Part shown: piece by piece, positions 18,015 through 26,540 of the stretch
How positions within the stretch are numbered: position 1 is the stretch's first letter
Layout: every line of letters begins with the position of its first letter
NCBI GenBank assembly: GCA_036379955.1
Contig: DASVFR010000007.1
Span: forward strand, 62,001 to 126,000
Length of the DNA stretch: 64,000 nucleotides
DNA from: VRUE01 sp036379955
Lineage (GTDB): Bacteria; Actinomycetota; Thermoleophilia; Solirubrobacterales; 70-9
Reading direction: 5' to 3'
Translations under genes and position numbers: made by a program
Notes under the pieces: model-generated
The model's database searches: none
The model's input: the letters and a program-made list of their open reading frames with translations, nothing else
Told to the model about the DNA's origin: nothing

Positions 18015-19301
18015 CTAGCTTGGAAACACTCGTCGCATCCGCACCAACTCGCGCAGCGAGCCCTTTGGGCGGATGCGACGAGTGAGCATCATCATCAGCG
18101 GGTTCGCGTCCGGCTTGCCGGTCGCGACGAAGTCAGACCAGCTCGTCTCGAGGACGACGTTGGGGCTGGGGGCTTCGCCGGCCTCGGCGTGGGTCGAGCC
18201 GTTGTCGATCACCAGGTGCCAGGGCTCGGCGTCGCTGAAGCGCCATTGGTAGACGAGGCGCGAGCCGTTCGCCGCCTTCGGGTTGACGACCCGCTCGATC
18301 ACGTCGAAATAGAGGCGCTGTAGCTCGGGCGAGCTCTGCGGAATGCTCTCGGGCGGGCCGAGAATGCCAGCCTCCATCAGCTTCACCTGACGCTCGGCGA
18401 CTTCGCGCTCGTCGGCCTCGGGATCGAAGGGGAAGACGCCGGGCGGCATCTCCTCGACCGGGTAGCCGATCGTGCGCCAGCGCTGGCGGATCAGCTTGAG
18501 GCCGAAGGCGAAGATGTCCTCGAGCGAGAAGCCGTAGCACTCGGTGTACTCGCGGTCCATGTTCGGCGGGTAGAAGACGGCGGGGCCGTAGGGCAGCACT
18601 TCGCGCAGCAGCTCGACCACCGCAGCGCGGCACTCCTGGTAGCCGGGCGCGCCCTCGCGCAGCAGCTCGGAGAGGACCTTGACGCCGAAGCCGATGTGGC
18701 GCTGCTCGTCGCGCGAGACGTTGGCGATGCCCTCGCTGAAGCCGGGCATCGTCTCCTGGGAAGCGAAGAAGTCCTCGATGAAGTGCTGGCCGGGCTGGGC
18801 GAGCGAGCCCTCGACGATCAGGTGGTAGAGGGTGATCGCCTGCGCGTACTTGGGCAGCGAGCGATCCTTGCGCAGCTCCTCGGCCATCAGGTCGAGGCGG
18901 TCGAAGATGCCGCGGTAGCCCCAGTTGAGCTGCGGCAGGGTGGAGGCGAGGGTTTGCTGGAGGTTGTCTCCCCCGACGCCGATCACCTCTTTGAAGAAGC
19001 GGTGGAAGAAGACCGAGTGGCGGACCTCGTCGACCTGCTGGGTGGCGAGGAAGTAGGACTGCTCCTCGGTCGGGGCAGCGGTGACGTAGGGGGCGAGGGT
19101 GTCGGCGACCCGATCCTCGCCGTAGAAGAACATCGAGTAGATCCACATCGCCGAGCGTCTCTGGATCTCGCTGAGCCCGTCCCAGCCCGCCCTGTCGCCG
19201 GAGAAGTCGATGTCGTAGGCGCTCCAGTTGCCCTGCTCCCAGCGGTGGTACAGGTCCTCGTAGGTGACGTTGTCCATCAGGCTCTGCGACGCGACGCTCA
19301 T
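18015..19301 (-). CDS. R2-like di-iron oxidase fused to an SCP2 sterol-carrier domain
   Basis: A 428-aa two-domain protein. Residues ~15-300 are a ferritin-like R2 fold with the full di-metal ligand set: E62, E92-x2-H95 (DEVRH), E164 and E199-x2-H202 (DEQRH). The C-terminal ~100 residues (VYQWRFSDAEPWHLVIDNG through IRPKGSLRELVRMRRVF) resemble an SCP2 lipid-binding domain. No nrdA is nearby, and an acyl-CoA synthetase lies upstream on the same strand, so lipid oxidation is more likely than nucleotide reduction. GGAG precedes the ATG by 6 bases. Confidence 0.85.
   Translation of the reverse strand: MSVASQSLMDNVTYEDLYHRWEQGNWSAYDIDFSGDRAGWDGLSEIQRRSAMWIYSMFFYGEDRVADTLAPYVTAAPTEEQSYFLATQQVDEVRHSVFFHRFFKEVIGVGGDNLQQTLASTLPQLNWGYRGIFDRLDLMAEELRKDRSLPKYAQAITLYHLIVEGSLAQPGQHFIEDFFASQETMPGFSEGIANVSRDEQRHIGFGVKVLSELLREGAPGYQECRAAVVELLREVLPYGPAVFYPPNMDREYTECYGFSLEDIFAFGLKLIRQRWRTIGYPVEEMPPGVFPFDPEADEREVAERQVKLMEAGILGPPESIPQSSPELQRLYFDVIERVVNPKAANGSRLVYQWRFSDAEPWHLVIDNGSTHAEAGEAPSPNVVLETSWSDFVATGKPDANPLMMMLTRRIRPKGSLRELVRMRRVFPS
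18027..18084. repeat. 16-bp perfect inverted repeat in the 3' end of the R2-SCP2 gene
   Basis: CACTCGTCGCATCCGC (18027-18042) and its exact complement (18069-18084) flank 26 bp, all within the last 25 codons. AT-rich sequence with a T-run follows about 35 bp later on the minus strand, so it may serve as an overlapping terminator. Confidence 0.5.
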
Positions 19302-19395
19302 CTCGCTCCTTCGGTTGACGCTCCCGCTGCGGCGGCTGCCCGGAGGAGGTTAGCGGTACGCTGGCTGACCAGCCAGTCGAGGCGGAGTGATCTCG

Positions 19396-20895
19396 TCACA
19401 CAGTCGCCGGCGGCTCGATCTCGCGCTTGAGGATCTTGCCGGTCGGGCCCTTGGGCAACTCGTCGACGAACCAGACGACCCGGGGGTACTTGTAGGCGGC
19501 GATCCGCTCCTTGACGTAGGCGCTGACCTCTTTGGGGGGGAGCTCCTCGCCCTCGTGAAGGACGACCGCGGCGCCGATCTCCTCGCCCCACTCGTCGTGG
19601 GGAACGCCGATCACCGCCGCTTCGCGGATCTTCGGGTGCTCGAAGAGCACCTCCTCGACCTCGCGCGGGTAGACGTTGTAGCCGCCGCGGATGATCAGGT
19701 CCTTCTTGCGGTCGACGATGTAGAAGTAGCCCTCCTCGTCGGTGTGGGCCATGTCGCCGCTGTGGAACCAGCCGCCGCGCATCGCCTCCGCGGTCGCGTC
19801 GGGGCGCTGCCAGTAGCCCTTCATGACGTTGTGGCCGCGGATCACGATCTCGCCGACCTCGCCCCGGGCGACCTCCTCGTCGTTCTCGTCGACCACCTTC
19901 ATCTCCACCCCCTCGATCGGGGTGCCGATCGAGCCGGCCTTGCGCTCTTTGTCCGGGTGGTTGGAGCAGGCGACCGGCGAGGTCTCCGAGAGGCCGTAGC
20001 CCTCCATCACCTTCGCCCCGAACGCCTCTTCGAATCCGCGCAGGACCTCGACCGGCATCGAGGCGCCGCCGGTGATGCAGATGCGCAGCGCGGAGGTGTC
20101 GAAGCTCTCGCGCTCGGGGTGGTGCAGCAGCGCTCCGTACATCGTCGGCACCCCGTAGAAGTGGGTGACGCCGTCGCGCTGCATCGTCGTCAGCGCCTCG
20201 CCCGGGTCGAATTTGGGCACCAGGGTGAGGCAGGCCCCGACCTTCAGCGAGGCGTTCATCGCCACCGTCTGGCCGAAGGAGTGAAAGAGCGGTAGGGCGC
20301 CGAGGACGACGTCTCCCTGGGAGATCTCGGAGGTGGTGCGGCTGGAGACGTCGGCGTTGCGAAAGAGGTTCAAGTGGGTGAGCTCGGCGCCCTTCGGCTT
20401 GCCGGTGGTTCCCGAGGTGTAGAGGATCACAGCGGTGTCGTCCTCGGCGGTATCGGCGAGGCCGGAGGCCGGCTCCAGCTCGGCCAGGGTCGCGGCGAAG
20501 GCGGCCGGCTCGACCTCGACCAGCTCGGCACCGGCGTCGGCGGCCCCCGCTCGCGCCTCCTCGGCGAACCCGTGCCAGGCGAGCAGCAGCTTCGCGCCCG
20601 AGTCCTCCAGGTAGAAGGCGATCTCGCGCCGCTTGAGCAGCACGTTCATCGGCACGACGACGCCGCCGGCGCGCAGCGCGCCGTAGTAGGCGACGGGGAA
20701 CTCGGGGACGTTGGGCAGCATCACGCCGACCCGGTCGCCGGGCTGAAAGCCCCTCTCGCGCAGCAGCGTCGCCAGGCGGGCGCTGCGCTCGTCGAGCTCG
20801 CCGTAGCCGAGCTCGACGTCCCCCAAGCGGATCGCCGGAGCGCCGGGCTCTTGCCCGGCGCTCTCGGTCAGCAGCGACGCGAGGTTGAGGCTCAT
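19396..20895 (-). CDS. Long-chain fatty acid-CoA ligase / AMP-dependent synthetase
   Basis: A 499-aa acyl-adenylating enzyme of the ANL superfamily. The P-loop-like A3 motif is YTSGTTGKPKGAELTH, A5 is EGYGLSETSP, A7 is WFHSGDMAHTDEEGYF, A8 is DRKKDLIIRGGYNVYP and the catalytic Lys motif is LPKGPTGKILKRE. The start is the ATG at 20895 (MSLNLASLL), 5 bp after the upstream ABM gene stop; the reading frame is open much further upstream but that extension overlaps other genes. It probably feeds activated acyl chains to neighbours in the same cluster. Confidence 0.95.
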   Translation of the reverse strand: MSLNLASLLTESAGQEPGAPAIRLGDVELGYGELDERSARLATLLRERGFQPGDRVGVMLPNVPEFPVAYYGALRAGGVVVPMNVLLKRREIAFYLEDSGAKLLLAWHGFAEEARAGAADAGAELVEVEPAAFAATLAELEPASGLADTAEDDTAVILYTSGTTGKPKGAELTHLNLFRNADVSSRTTSEISQGDVVLGALPLFHSFGQTVAMNASLKVGACLTLVPKFDPGEALTTMQRDGVTHFYGVPTMYGALLHHPERESFDTSALRICITGGASMPVEVLRGFEEAFGAKVMEGYGLSETSPVACSNHPDKERKAGSIGTPIEGVEMKVVDENDEEVARGEVGEIVIRGHNVMKGYWQRPDATAEAMRGGWFHSGDMAHTDEEGYFYIVDRKKDLIIRGGYNVYPREVEEVLFEHPKIREAAVIGVPHDEWGEEIGAAVVLHEGEELPPKEVSAYVKERIAAYKYPRVVWFVDELPKGPTGKILKREIEPPATV

Positions 20896-20900
20896 CGCCC

Positions 20901-21188
20901 CTACGGCTTGAGGATGTGGTGAACCGGGAACTCCTTGATCTCGGGCGGGTTCGGCGGCGCCTGGTCGCCGAGGCTGCCGATCGCGGGGCCCAGCCGCTCC
21001 TGCTGGAAGCGGTCGAAGTGGGCGCGCGACTCCCAGAAGTCGATGACGCCCCAGCCGCCCTCGATCGGTCCGCCCGCGTGGAAGATCATGCCCTCCGGCG
21101 GATTCACGTCCGCTTCCACCGCGGCGTGGACCGCGTCGTACTGCTCCTGCGTGCCGCCCTCGAACTTCAGGCGCAAGCCAATCGCCAT
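20901..21188 (-). CDS. Dimeric alpha/beta-barrel (ABM-like) protein
   Basis: A 95-aa ferredoxin-like fold protein (AIGLRLKFEGGTQEQYDAVHAAV ... GGWGVIDFWESRAHFDRFQQE) of the type seen in antibiotic-biosynthesis monooxygenases and related small enzymes. The C-terminal PVHHILKP is typical. AGGAGG precedes two consecutive ATGs; 21188 has the better 6-nt spacing. It is 5 bp from the acyl-CoA synthetase and likely the first gene of that operon. Activity is not predictable from fold alone. Confidence 0.72.
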   Translation of the reverse strand: MAIGLRLKFEGGTQEQYDAVHAAVEADVNPPEGMIFHAGGPIEGGWGVIDFWESRAHFDRFQQERLGPAIGSLGDQAPPNPPEIKEFPVHHILKP

Positions 21189-21249
21189 CATTTCCTCCTA
21201 GCTCGAATTGCGAAACCCGGGCGAGGATAGCGGTGGATACCCTGCGGCG

Positions 21250-21525
21250 ATGGACGATCTCGGCGCGCCGATCTCCTACATGGTGCTGGAGCGGGGAGTC
21301 ACCGTGTTCTCCAGCGATGGCGAGCGGCTCGGAAGCGTGGTCCGGGTGCAGCGCGACGTCGCCACGGACATCTTCGACGGGATCGTCTTCTCGATGCGGG
21401 AGGGAATCGCCAGGCATCGTTTCGTCGACGCCCCCGAGGTCGGCGAGATCTACGAACGCGGGGTGATCCTCCGCATCGACGCCGCTGCGGCCGCCGAGCT
21501 GCCCGTCCCGCGTCGCTTCGCGTAG
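21250..21525 (+). CDS. PRC-barrel-like small protein
   Basis: A 91-aa protein with MVLERGVTVFSSDGERLGSVVRV and FDGIVFSMREG, resembling PRC-barrel/photosynthetic-reaction-centre H-subunit-like folds. Such domains bind partner proteins or RNA machinery. It is divergent from the ABM operon and followed after 10 bp by the FKBP lipoprotein. Function unknown. Confidence 0.6.
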   Translation: MDDLGAPISYMVLERGVTVFSSDGERLGSVVRVQRDVATDIFDGIVFSMREGIARHRFVDAPEVGEIYERGVILRIDAAAAAELPVPRRFA

Positions 21526-21535
21526 GATCGCGCCC

Positions 21536-22066
21536 GTGAAGCGGCTTGCGCTCATCGTCCTTGCTTGCCTCGCCCTGCTGGCTGCTGCCGGCTGTGGCGG
21601 CGGCAGCGACGACTCTTCGAGCGAATCGACCGCCTCCACGAGCGAATCCGGTTCCGGCGAATCGACCACGGCGAAGAAGGCCAAGCCGGGTGCCAAGAAG
21701 ACGAAGCCGAAGGTGACGGTTCCAAGCGGGCCACCGCCGAAGAAGCTCGAAGTCATCGAAATCGAAGAAGGCACCGGGCCCGAAGCAAAGAAAGGCGACG
21801 CGGTCAGCGTCCAGTACGTCGGCGTTGGCTACGAAAGCGAAGAAGAATTCGACTCCTCCTGGAGCCGCAACGAACCGTTCTCCTTCCAGCTCGGCGCCGG
21901 CATGGTGATCCCGGGCTGGGACCAGGGTGTCGAAGGGATGAAGGTCGGCGGCCGGCGCGAGCTGATCATCCCGCCCGAACTCGCCTACGGCGAAGCAGGC
22001 TCGCCGCCGGCGATCGGCCCCAACGAAACGCTGATCTTCGTCATCGACCTGCTCGCGGTCGAATAG
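21536..22066 (+). CDS. FKBP-type peptidyl-prolyl isomerase lipoprotein
   Basis: A 176-aa extracytoplasmic folding catalyst anchored by lipid. The signal peptide ends in lipobox AAAGC with Cys20. A Ser/Thr/Lys-rich linker follows (residues 22-65), then an FKBP domain with VSVQYVGVGYESEEEFDSSW, GAGMVIPGWDQGVEGMKVGGRRELIIPPELAYG and a final LIFVIDLL strand. The start is a GTG. Glutamate is mostly GAA, unlike nearby cytoplasmic genes. Confidence 0.93.
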   Translation: MKRLALIVLACLALLAAAGCGGGSDDSSSESTASTSESGSGESTTAKKAKPGAKKTKPKVTVPSGPPPKKLEVIEIEEGTGPEAKKGDAVSVQYVGVGYESEEEFDSSWSRNEPFSFQLGAGMVIPGWDQGVEGMKVGGRRELIIPPELAYGEAGSPPAIGPNETLIFVIDLLAVE

Positions 22067-22088
22067 AGGCGGGGCCCGGCCCGCCGCC

Positions 22089-23417
22089 ATGGACTTCCGG
22101 CTCAGCGGCGCGACCTTCAGACGGGGCGAGGCCGGCTACGAGGAGGCCAGGCGGGAGACGGTCTGGAACGCGCGCACGCCGTCCCGCTACCCGGATCTGA
22201 TCTTCCAGGCCGAGAGCGAGGAGGACCTGGTCGTGGCGGTCCGCTTCGCCCGCGCCGAGGGCATGAGGATTGGCGTGCGCTCGGGGGGTCACAGCTGGGC
22301 GGGCAACCACGTCCGCGACGGCGGGATGCTGATTGACGCCTCGCGCCTGAGCTCGGTCTCGATCGACGCGGCCACGAAGACGGCGGTCGTCGGTCCCGGC
22401 GCCCGCGGCAACGAGGTGCTCGCCGCCCTGGCCGAGCGCGACCTCTTCTTCCCCGCGGGGCACTGCCCCGGCGTGGCGCTCGGCGGCTACGTGCTGCAGG
22501 GCGGCTTCGGCTGGAACGGGCGCGTGCACGGCCCGGCCTGCATGAGCGTCGAGGCGATCGATGTCGTCACCGCCGCCGGCGAGCTGGTCCGCGCCGATGC
22601 CGAGAGCCATCCCGACCTCTTCTGGGCCGCACGCGGTTCGGGCCCCGGCTTCTTCGGCGCCGTCGCTCGCTTCCACCTGCGCCTCTACCCGCGCCCGCGG
22701 CACGTCGCCAACGGCGTCTTCCTCTACCCGATCGAGTGCCTCGAGGAGGTCTTCCGCTGGGCGCACGAGATCGGTCCGCGGGTGCCGCGGGCGATGGAGC
22801 TGATGGTGGTGATCCATCGTGACCTCCAGGGGGAGCTGGAGATCGCGGTGACCGGGCCGGTGCTGGTCGACACGCCAGAGGAGGCGGCCGAGGCGCTGGC
22901 GCTGCTCGAGACCTGCCCGGCGCGCGAGCGGGCGAAGGGGGCGGCGCCGAACGCCGAGGTCCAGCTCGCCGACCTCTACGCGGCCGTGCACCACTCCTAC
23001 CCCGACGAGCACCGTTACTCGGCCGACAACATGTGGACGCACGCGCCGGTCGAGGAGTTGCTGCCCGGCCTGCGGCGGATCGCAGAGACGATGCCGGCGG
23101 CGCCCTCGCACATGCTCTGGATGAACTGGGGCCCGAGTCCCGCCCGGCCGGAGATGGCCTACAGCGTCGAGGACGACACCTACATCGCCCTCTACGGCGT
23201 CTGGCAGGACGCCGCCGAAGACGAGGCCAACGTCGCTTGGGCGACGGAGCGGATGCGGGAGATGGAGCACCTCGCCAGCGGCATCCAGCTCGCCGACGAG
23301 AACCTCGGCAACCGCCCGGCCCGCTTCGTCAGCGAGGAGAGGATGGCGCGGCTCGACGAGGTGCGGGCGGCCTATGACCCCGACGGTCTCTTCCATCCCT
23401 GGATGGGCCGGCTCTGA
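22089..23417 (+). CDS. FAD-linked oxidase with BBE domain
   Basis: A 442-aa flavoenzyme of the berberine-bridge/PCMH class. RSGGHSWAGN (about residue 65) holds the likely 8-alpha-N1-histidyl FAD attachment, and GHCPGVALGGYVLQGGFGWNGR the second (Cys) attachment site. The substrate domain and C-terminal BBE segment (ADNMWTHAPV ... YDPDGLFHPWMGRL) follow. Enzymes of this class oxidise sugars or secondary metabolites; the substrate is not deducible. No signal peptide is present. Confidence 0.9.
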   Translation: MDFRLSGATFRRGEAGYEEARRETVWNARTPSRYPDLIFQAESEEDLVVAVRFARAEGMRIGVRSGGHSWAGNHVRDGGMLIDASRLSSVSIDAATKTAVVGPGARGNEVLAALAERDLFFPAGHCPGVALGGYVLQGGFGWNGRVHGPACMSVEAIDVVTAAGELVRADAESHPDLFWAARGSGPGFFGAVARFHLRLYPRPRHVANGVFLYPIECLEEVFRWAHEIGPRVPRAMELMVVIHRDLQGELEIAVTGPVLVDTPEEAAEALALLETCPARERAKGAAPNAEVQLADLYAAVHHSYPDEHRYSADNMWTHAPVEELLPGLRRIAETMPAAPSHMLWMNWGPSPARPEMAYSVEDDTYIALYGVWQDAAEDEANVAWATERMREMEHLASGIQLADENLGNRPARFVSEERMARLDEVRAAYDPDGLFHPWMGRL

Positions 23418-23424
23418 GGCGGCG

Positions 23425-24200
23425 ATGGGCGACCCGAGGCTCAAGTCCTACCTCTCGCGGCCACTGAGCCCGCCCGATCCTGCCGTGCTCGCCGCGATCG
23501 AGGCGGGGCCGGTCGATCCGGTGCGGACCGTGTCTCGCGCGGAGGTCGATCGCCTGCTCGATCCGGAGCCGCTGCCGGTGGAGACCGGCTGGTGCTTCCG
23601 CCCCGACGGGATCGGCTACGTCGCGGTGCGCACGGCGAGCCGGGGGTGAGCGCGGAGATGGTCGAGTGGTGGTTCGACTGGCATCCGCATGACGCCGACC
23701 GCTACCGGGCATGGCATCCGCTGGCCCACGTCGACAACTCGGTCGAGTCGCCGGCCTCGCGCGGAGCGAAGGCGCACTGGGGCGCCCTGCACCACCCGGT
23801 CGAGGACGTCGGCACGGGCGTCGTCCACGCCCGGATCGCCTTCGAACCGCCGAGCGCGATCGGGTTCTCGACCGACGCGCTCAACGACCCCCGGGTGGCG
23901 ACGATCGTCTGCGGCCACGTCGGCGACGACAGGCTCCGCCTGCGCCACTCGGTCATGGCGCACGTCTTCCTCGCCGCGGACGAGGGGGTCGCGCTCCGCA
24001 GCCACTTCTGGCTCGGTGCCGCGATACGCCCCTATCTGCCGGCGCCGCTGGGCGCGTCGCTCGGCCGGGCGATGGACAACCGGCTCGTGCGGCGCCTCTC
24101 GCTTCCCCGCGACCTGCCGCGGGCGCTCGCCACGCATTGCGCCGAGGAGTACGCGAACTTGGGCACGCTCCTGCCGGAGCTCTACGAGCGCTTCGGGTGA
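23425..24200 (+). pseudogene. DAPG-hydrolase (PhlG)-like protein, frameshifted
   Basis: Codons from ATG 23425 give 74 aa ending ...GYVAVRTASRG at a TGA (23647-23649). A GTG at 23646 in the next frame continues VSAEMVEWWFDWHPHDADRYRAWHP to 24200. Together they match the expected continuous PhlG-type fold, including the PVETGWCFRPDG lead-in and the WWFxWHP..RYRxWHPLxH metal-ligand region. One missing G in a run of five would restore a single ~258-aa gene. True decay, sequencing error or slippage-based coupling are all possible. It ends 4 bp before the next start. Confidence 0.75.
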
Positions 24201-24204
24201 CGCC

Positions 24205-25233
24205 GTGCCCACCGCTTCGATCTTCGCCGAGCGCTTCGCCTCGCAGGGGTTGTCGGGGCGGCCCGCGCGCGATCCGGCGGCGGTCGCCGAGCGGCTGCTC
24301 GCGGTTCAGGGCCAGGACTCGCGCGGGGCGCGGCTGGCGGTGCGGGCACGTAGCGAGGGGCTGGGCGCCAGCGACGTCGATCGGGCGCTCGACGGGCGCG
24401 AGCTGCTGATCACCTGGCTCAACCGCGGCACCCTGCACCTGGTGCGGGCCGAGGACTACCCCTGGCTGCAGGCGCTGACCACGCCGCCGCTGTTCACCTC
24501 GTGCAAACGCCGCCTGAGCCAGGAGGGGGTCGCGCCGGAGATGGGCGAGCGGGCCGTGGCGACGATCGAGCGGGCGCTGGCGGAGGAGGGACCGCTGACG
24601 CGACGCCAGCTGCGCGAGCGGCTGGACGCGGTCGGTGTGCCGACCCAGGGACAAGCCCTGATCCATCTCCTCTTTCTCTCGGCCGTGCGCGGAGTCACCG
24701 TGCGGGGTCCGATGGCGGGCAAGGAACACGCCTACGTCCTCGTCCGCGACTGGCTGGGGGGGCCGAAGCCGGTCGACCGCGACGTCGCCCTCGCCGAGCT
24801 TGCCCGCCGCTACCTGGTTGGCCACGCGCCAGCCAACGACCGCGACCTGGCCAAATGGGCGGGCTTGCCGCTGCGCGACGCTCGCGCCGGTCTGAGCGCG
24901 ATCGCCTCCGAGCTGGTCGAGCGAGAAGACGGTCTCGTCCACCTCGCCAAGCACCCGCCCGTCGCCGAGGTCCCTGGCCCGCGCCTGCTCGGCGCCTTCG
25001 ATCCCGTTCTGCTCGGCTGGACCTCGCGCGAACGGATCCTCGGCCCTCACACCCACCTGGTGACGATGAACGGCATCTTCAGGCCTTTCGCGCTGGTCAA
25101 GGGCCGCGCCGCCGCCAACTGGAAGCTCGAGCGCGGCCGGGTCTCGATCGAGCCGCTCGGCCGCGTCTCGAAGGCGGCGACGGCCGCGCTGGAGGCGGAC
25201 GCCGCCGACGTCGAACGGTTCATCGCTGGCTGA
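24205..25233 (+). CDS. Winged-helix DNA-binding domain protein (HTH_42/AlkZ-like)
   Basis: A 342-aa cytoplasmic protein from a GTG. It starts SIFAERFASQGLSGRPARDPAAVAERLLAVQGQD, typical of the HTH_42 family that includes YcaQ/AlkX DNA glycosylases. ITWLNRGTLHLVRAEDYPWL follows, and a C-terminal region GAFDPVLLGWTSRERILG. The diagnostic QxQ-like catalytic motif of AlkZ is not evident to me, so glycosylase activity is uncertain. The 3' end overlaps the convergent AAA ATPase gene by 14 bp. Confidence 0.83.
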   Translation: MPTASIFAERFASQGLSGRPARDPAAVAERLLAVQGQDSRGARLAVRARSEGLGASDVDRALDGRELLITWLNRGTLHLVRAEDYPWLQALTTPPLFTSCKRRLSQEGVAPEMGERAVATIERALAEEGPLTRRQLRERLDAVGVPTQGQALIHLLFLSAVRGVTVRGPMAGKEHAYVLVRDWLGGPKPVDRDVALAELARRYLVGHAPANDRDLAKWAGLPLRDARAGLSAIASELVEREDGLVHLAKHPPVAEVPGPRLLGAFDPVLLGWTSRERILGPHTHLVTMNGIFRPFALVKGRAAANWKLERGRVSIEPLGRVSKAATAALEADAADVERFIAG

Positions 25234-26419
25234 GCGGTTCTGAATCGGCAAGGAAGGCCTCCAGCGGCGTTCCGTCGCCGCCGACGAGCAGCTTTCGAGC
25301 CCGTCCGTGGGCAGCGTCGAACGCCGCCATTCCCGGCAGGCCGTCGCGGGTGCGGCCACTCTTGACCTCGAGCGCGATCAGGTCGGGACCGCGCTCGATC
25401 ACGTAGTCGACCTCCCTACCGCGGTCGCGCCAGTAGAGCACCTCGGTCCGGGGATCGCGGGTGGCGAGTAGGTGCGCGCCGACGGCAGTCTCGACCAGGC
25501 GACCCCAGTGCTGAGACTCTCCGCGGGCCTCGGAATACGTGCGTCCTGACGTAGCCGAGACCAAGCCGGTGTCGAGTGCCAGCAGCTTCGGCGTCGAGCG
25601 CCGCCGCCGGACTTTGCCCGTCGAGTACTTCTCAATCCCGACGGCAAGCCCGGCCGCGCCGAGCAGGTCGAGATAGTGAGCGAGGGTGGTCGTGTTGCCG
25701 GCGTCCTGCAGCTGGCCGGTCAGCTTCTGGTAGGAGACGATCTGTCCCGAGTAGTCGCAAACCAGGCGGAACAGGCCGCGCAGCAGGGCCGGCTTGTCGA
25801 CCCTGGTTAGCAGCAGCAAGTCTCGCGACACCGTCGTCTCCACTATCGAATCGAGCAGGAAGGAGACCCAGCGGGCCTCGTCTTCGATCAGCGTTGCCGC
25901 CCCCGGATAGCCGCCGAAGTAGACGAACTCGTCGAAGCTGAGGCCGAAGGCGTCGCGCATCTCGCCGAAGGACCAGTGCGGTGCCCGGATCAGCTCGAAG
26001 CGCCCGGTCAGGCTCTCGCTCAGGCCGTGCTGCACGAGCAGGGCGGCTGATCCGAGTAGCACGACGCGGAGAGGGAGATCGGCCGCCCGATCCTCGTCCC
26101 AGAGACGCTTCACCGCCTCCGCCCAGCCGGTCACCTTCTGGATCTCGTCGATCGCCAGTATCGCTGCGCCGTTGCGAGCGCGAGCCAGCTGCCGCCCGTG
26201 CTCCCACTGTGCCTCCAGCCAGGCGGTGTCACGCAGCGTCGGGTCGTCAGCGCTCGCGTAGTGGCTGGGAGCGTCGATCTCGGCCAATACCTGCTTGACC
26301 AACGTCGTCTTGCCGACCTGTCGAGGGCCGCTCACGACCTGGATCCGGGTTGCGTCCTCAGCGAGTCGCGAGGCCAGCAGACTGAATGCGGCCCTTCGGA
26401 ATGTCCGCGAATCACTCAT
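25220..26419 (-). CDS. AAA-family ATPase with C-terminal DUF4143 domain
   Basis: A 399-aa protein. The N-terminal AAA_14 domain has Walker A GPRQVGKTTL near residue 31, and Walker B with AILAIDEIQK. The C-terminal DUF4143 (DLLGAAGLAVGIEKYS ... YWRDRGREVDYVIERGPDLIALEVKSG) carries D-(x)n-E-V-K residues of a PD-(D/E)xK-like nuclease fold. Such proteins are widespread and often behave as mobile or toxin-associated genes. The ATG lies inside the first of two operator-like repeats and has no Shine-Dalgarno, suggesting a leaderless mRNA. Confidence 0.9.
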   Translation of the reverse strand: MSDSRTFRRAAFSLLASRLAEDATRIQVVSGPRQVGKTTLVKQVLAEIDAPSHYASADDPTLRDTAWLEAQWEHGRQLARARNGAAILAIDEIQKVTGWAEAVKRLWDEDRAADLPLRVVLLGSAALLVQHGLSESLTGRFELIRAPHWSFGEMRDAFGLSFDEFVYFGGYPGAATLIEDEARWVSFLLDSIVETTVSRDLLLLTRVDKPALLRGLFRLVCDYSGQIVSYQKLTGQLQDAGNTTTLAHYLDLLGAAGLAVGIEKYSTGKVRRRRSTPKLLALDTGLVSATSGRTYSEARGESQHWGRLVETAVGAHLLATRDPRTEVLYWRDRGREVDYVIERGPDLIALEVKSGRTRDGLPGMAAFDAAHGRARKLLVGGDGTPLEAFLADSEPLSQR

Positions 26420-26456
26420 TCTATTGAGTGATTTTACTCATCTCATTGAGTATTTT
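26414..26456. promoter_or_regulatory. Tandem palindromic operator over the start of the AAA/DUF4143 gene
   Basis: Two ~21-bp direct repeats (26414-26435 and 26436-26456) each contain ACTCA...TGAGT inverted half-sites followed by (G)ATTTT. The first includes the start codon of the minus-strand ATPase gene. Head-to-tail dyads at this position are typical of autorepression. The region is AT-rich against a GC-rich background. Confidence 0.6.
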
Positions 26457-26540
26457 GTCGGCGGCCCTGAAACTTGGCATCACAGAGCCAGATGCGAAAG
26501 GATGGGGTCCCGCACACGCAGACCAGCAGAGGAGAAGAAC

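Noticed and set aside
18015..19301. Ribonucleotide reductase R2 (nrdB)
   Set aside because: It carries a C-terminal SCP2-like domain, lacks an nrdA partner and sits with lipid genes.
20896..21774. Upstream extension of the acyl-CoA synthetase frame
   Set aside because: It overlaps the ABM, PRC-like and FKBP genes in other frames; the clear start is the ATG at 20895.
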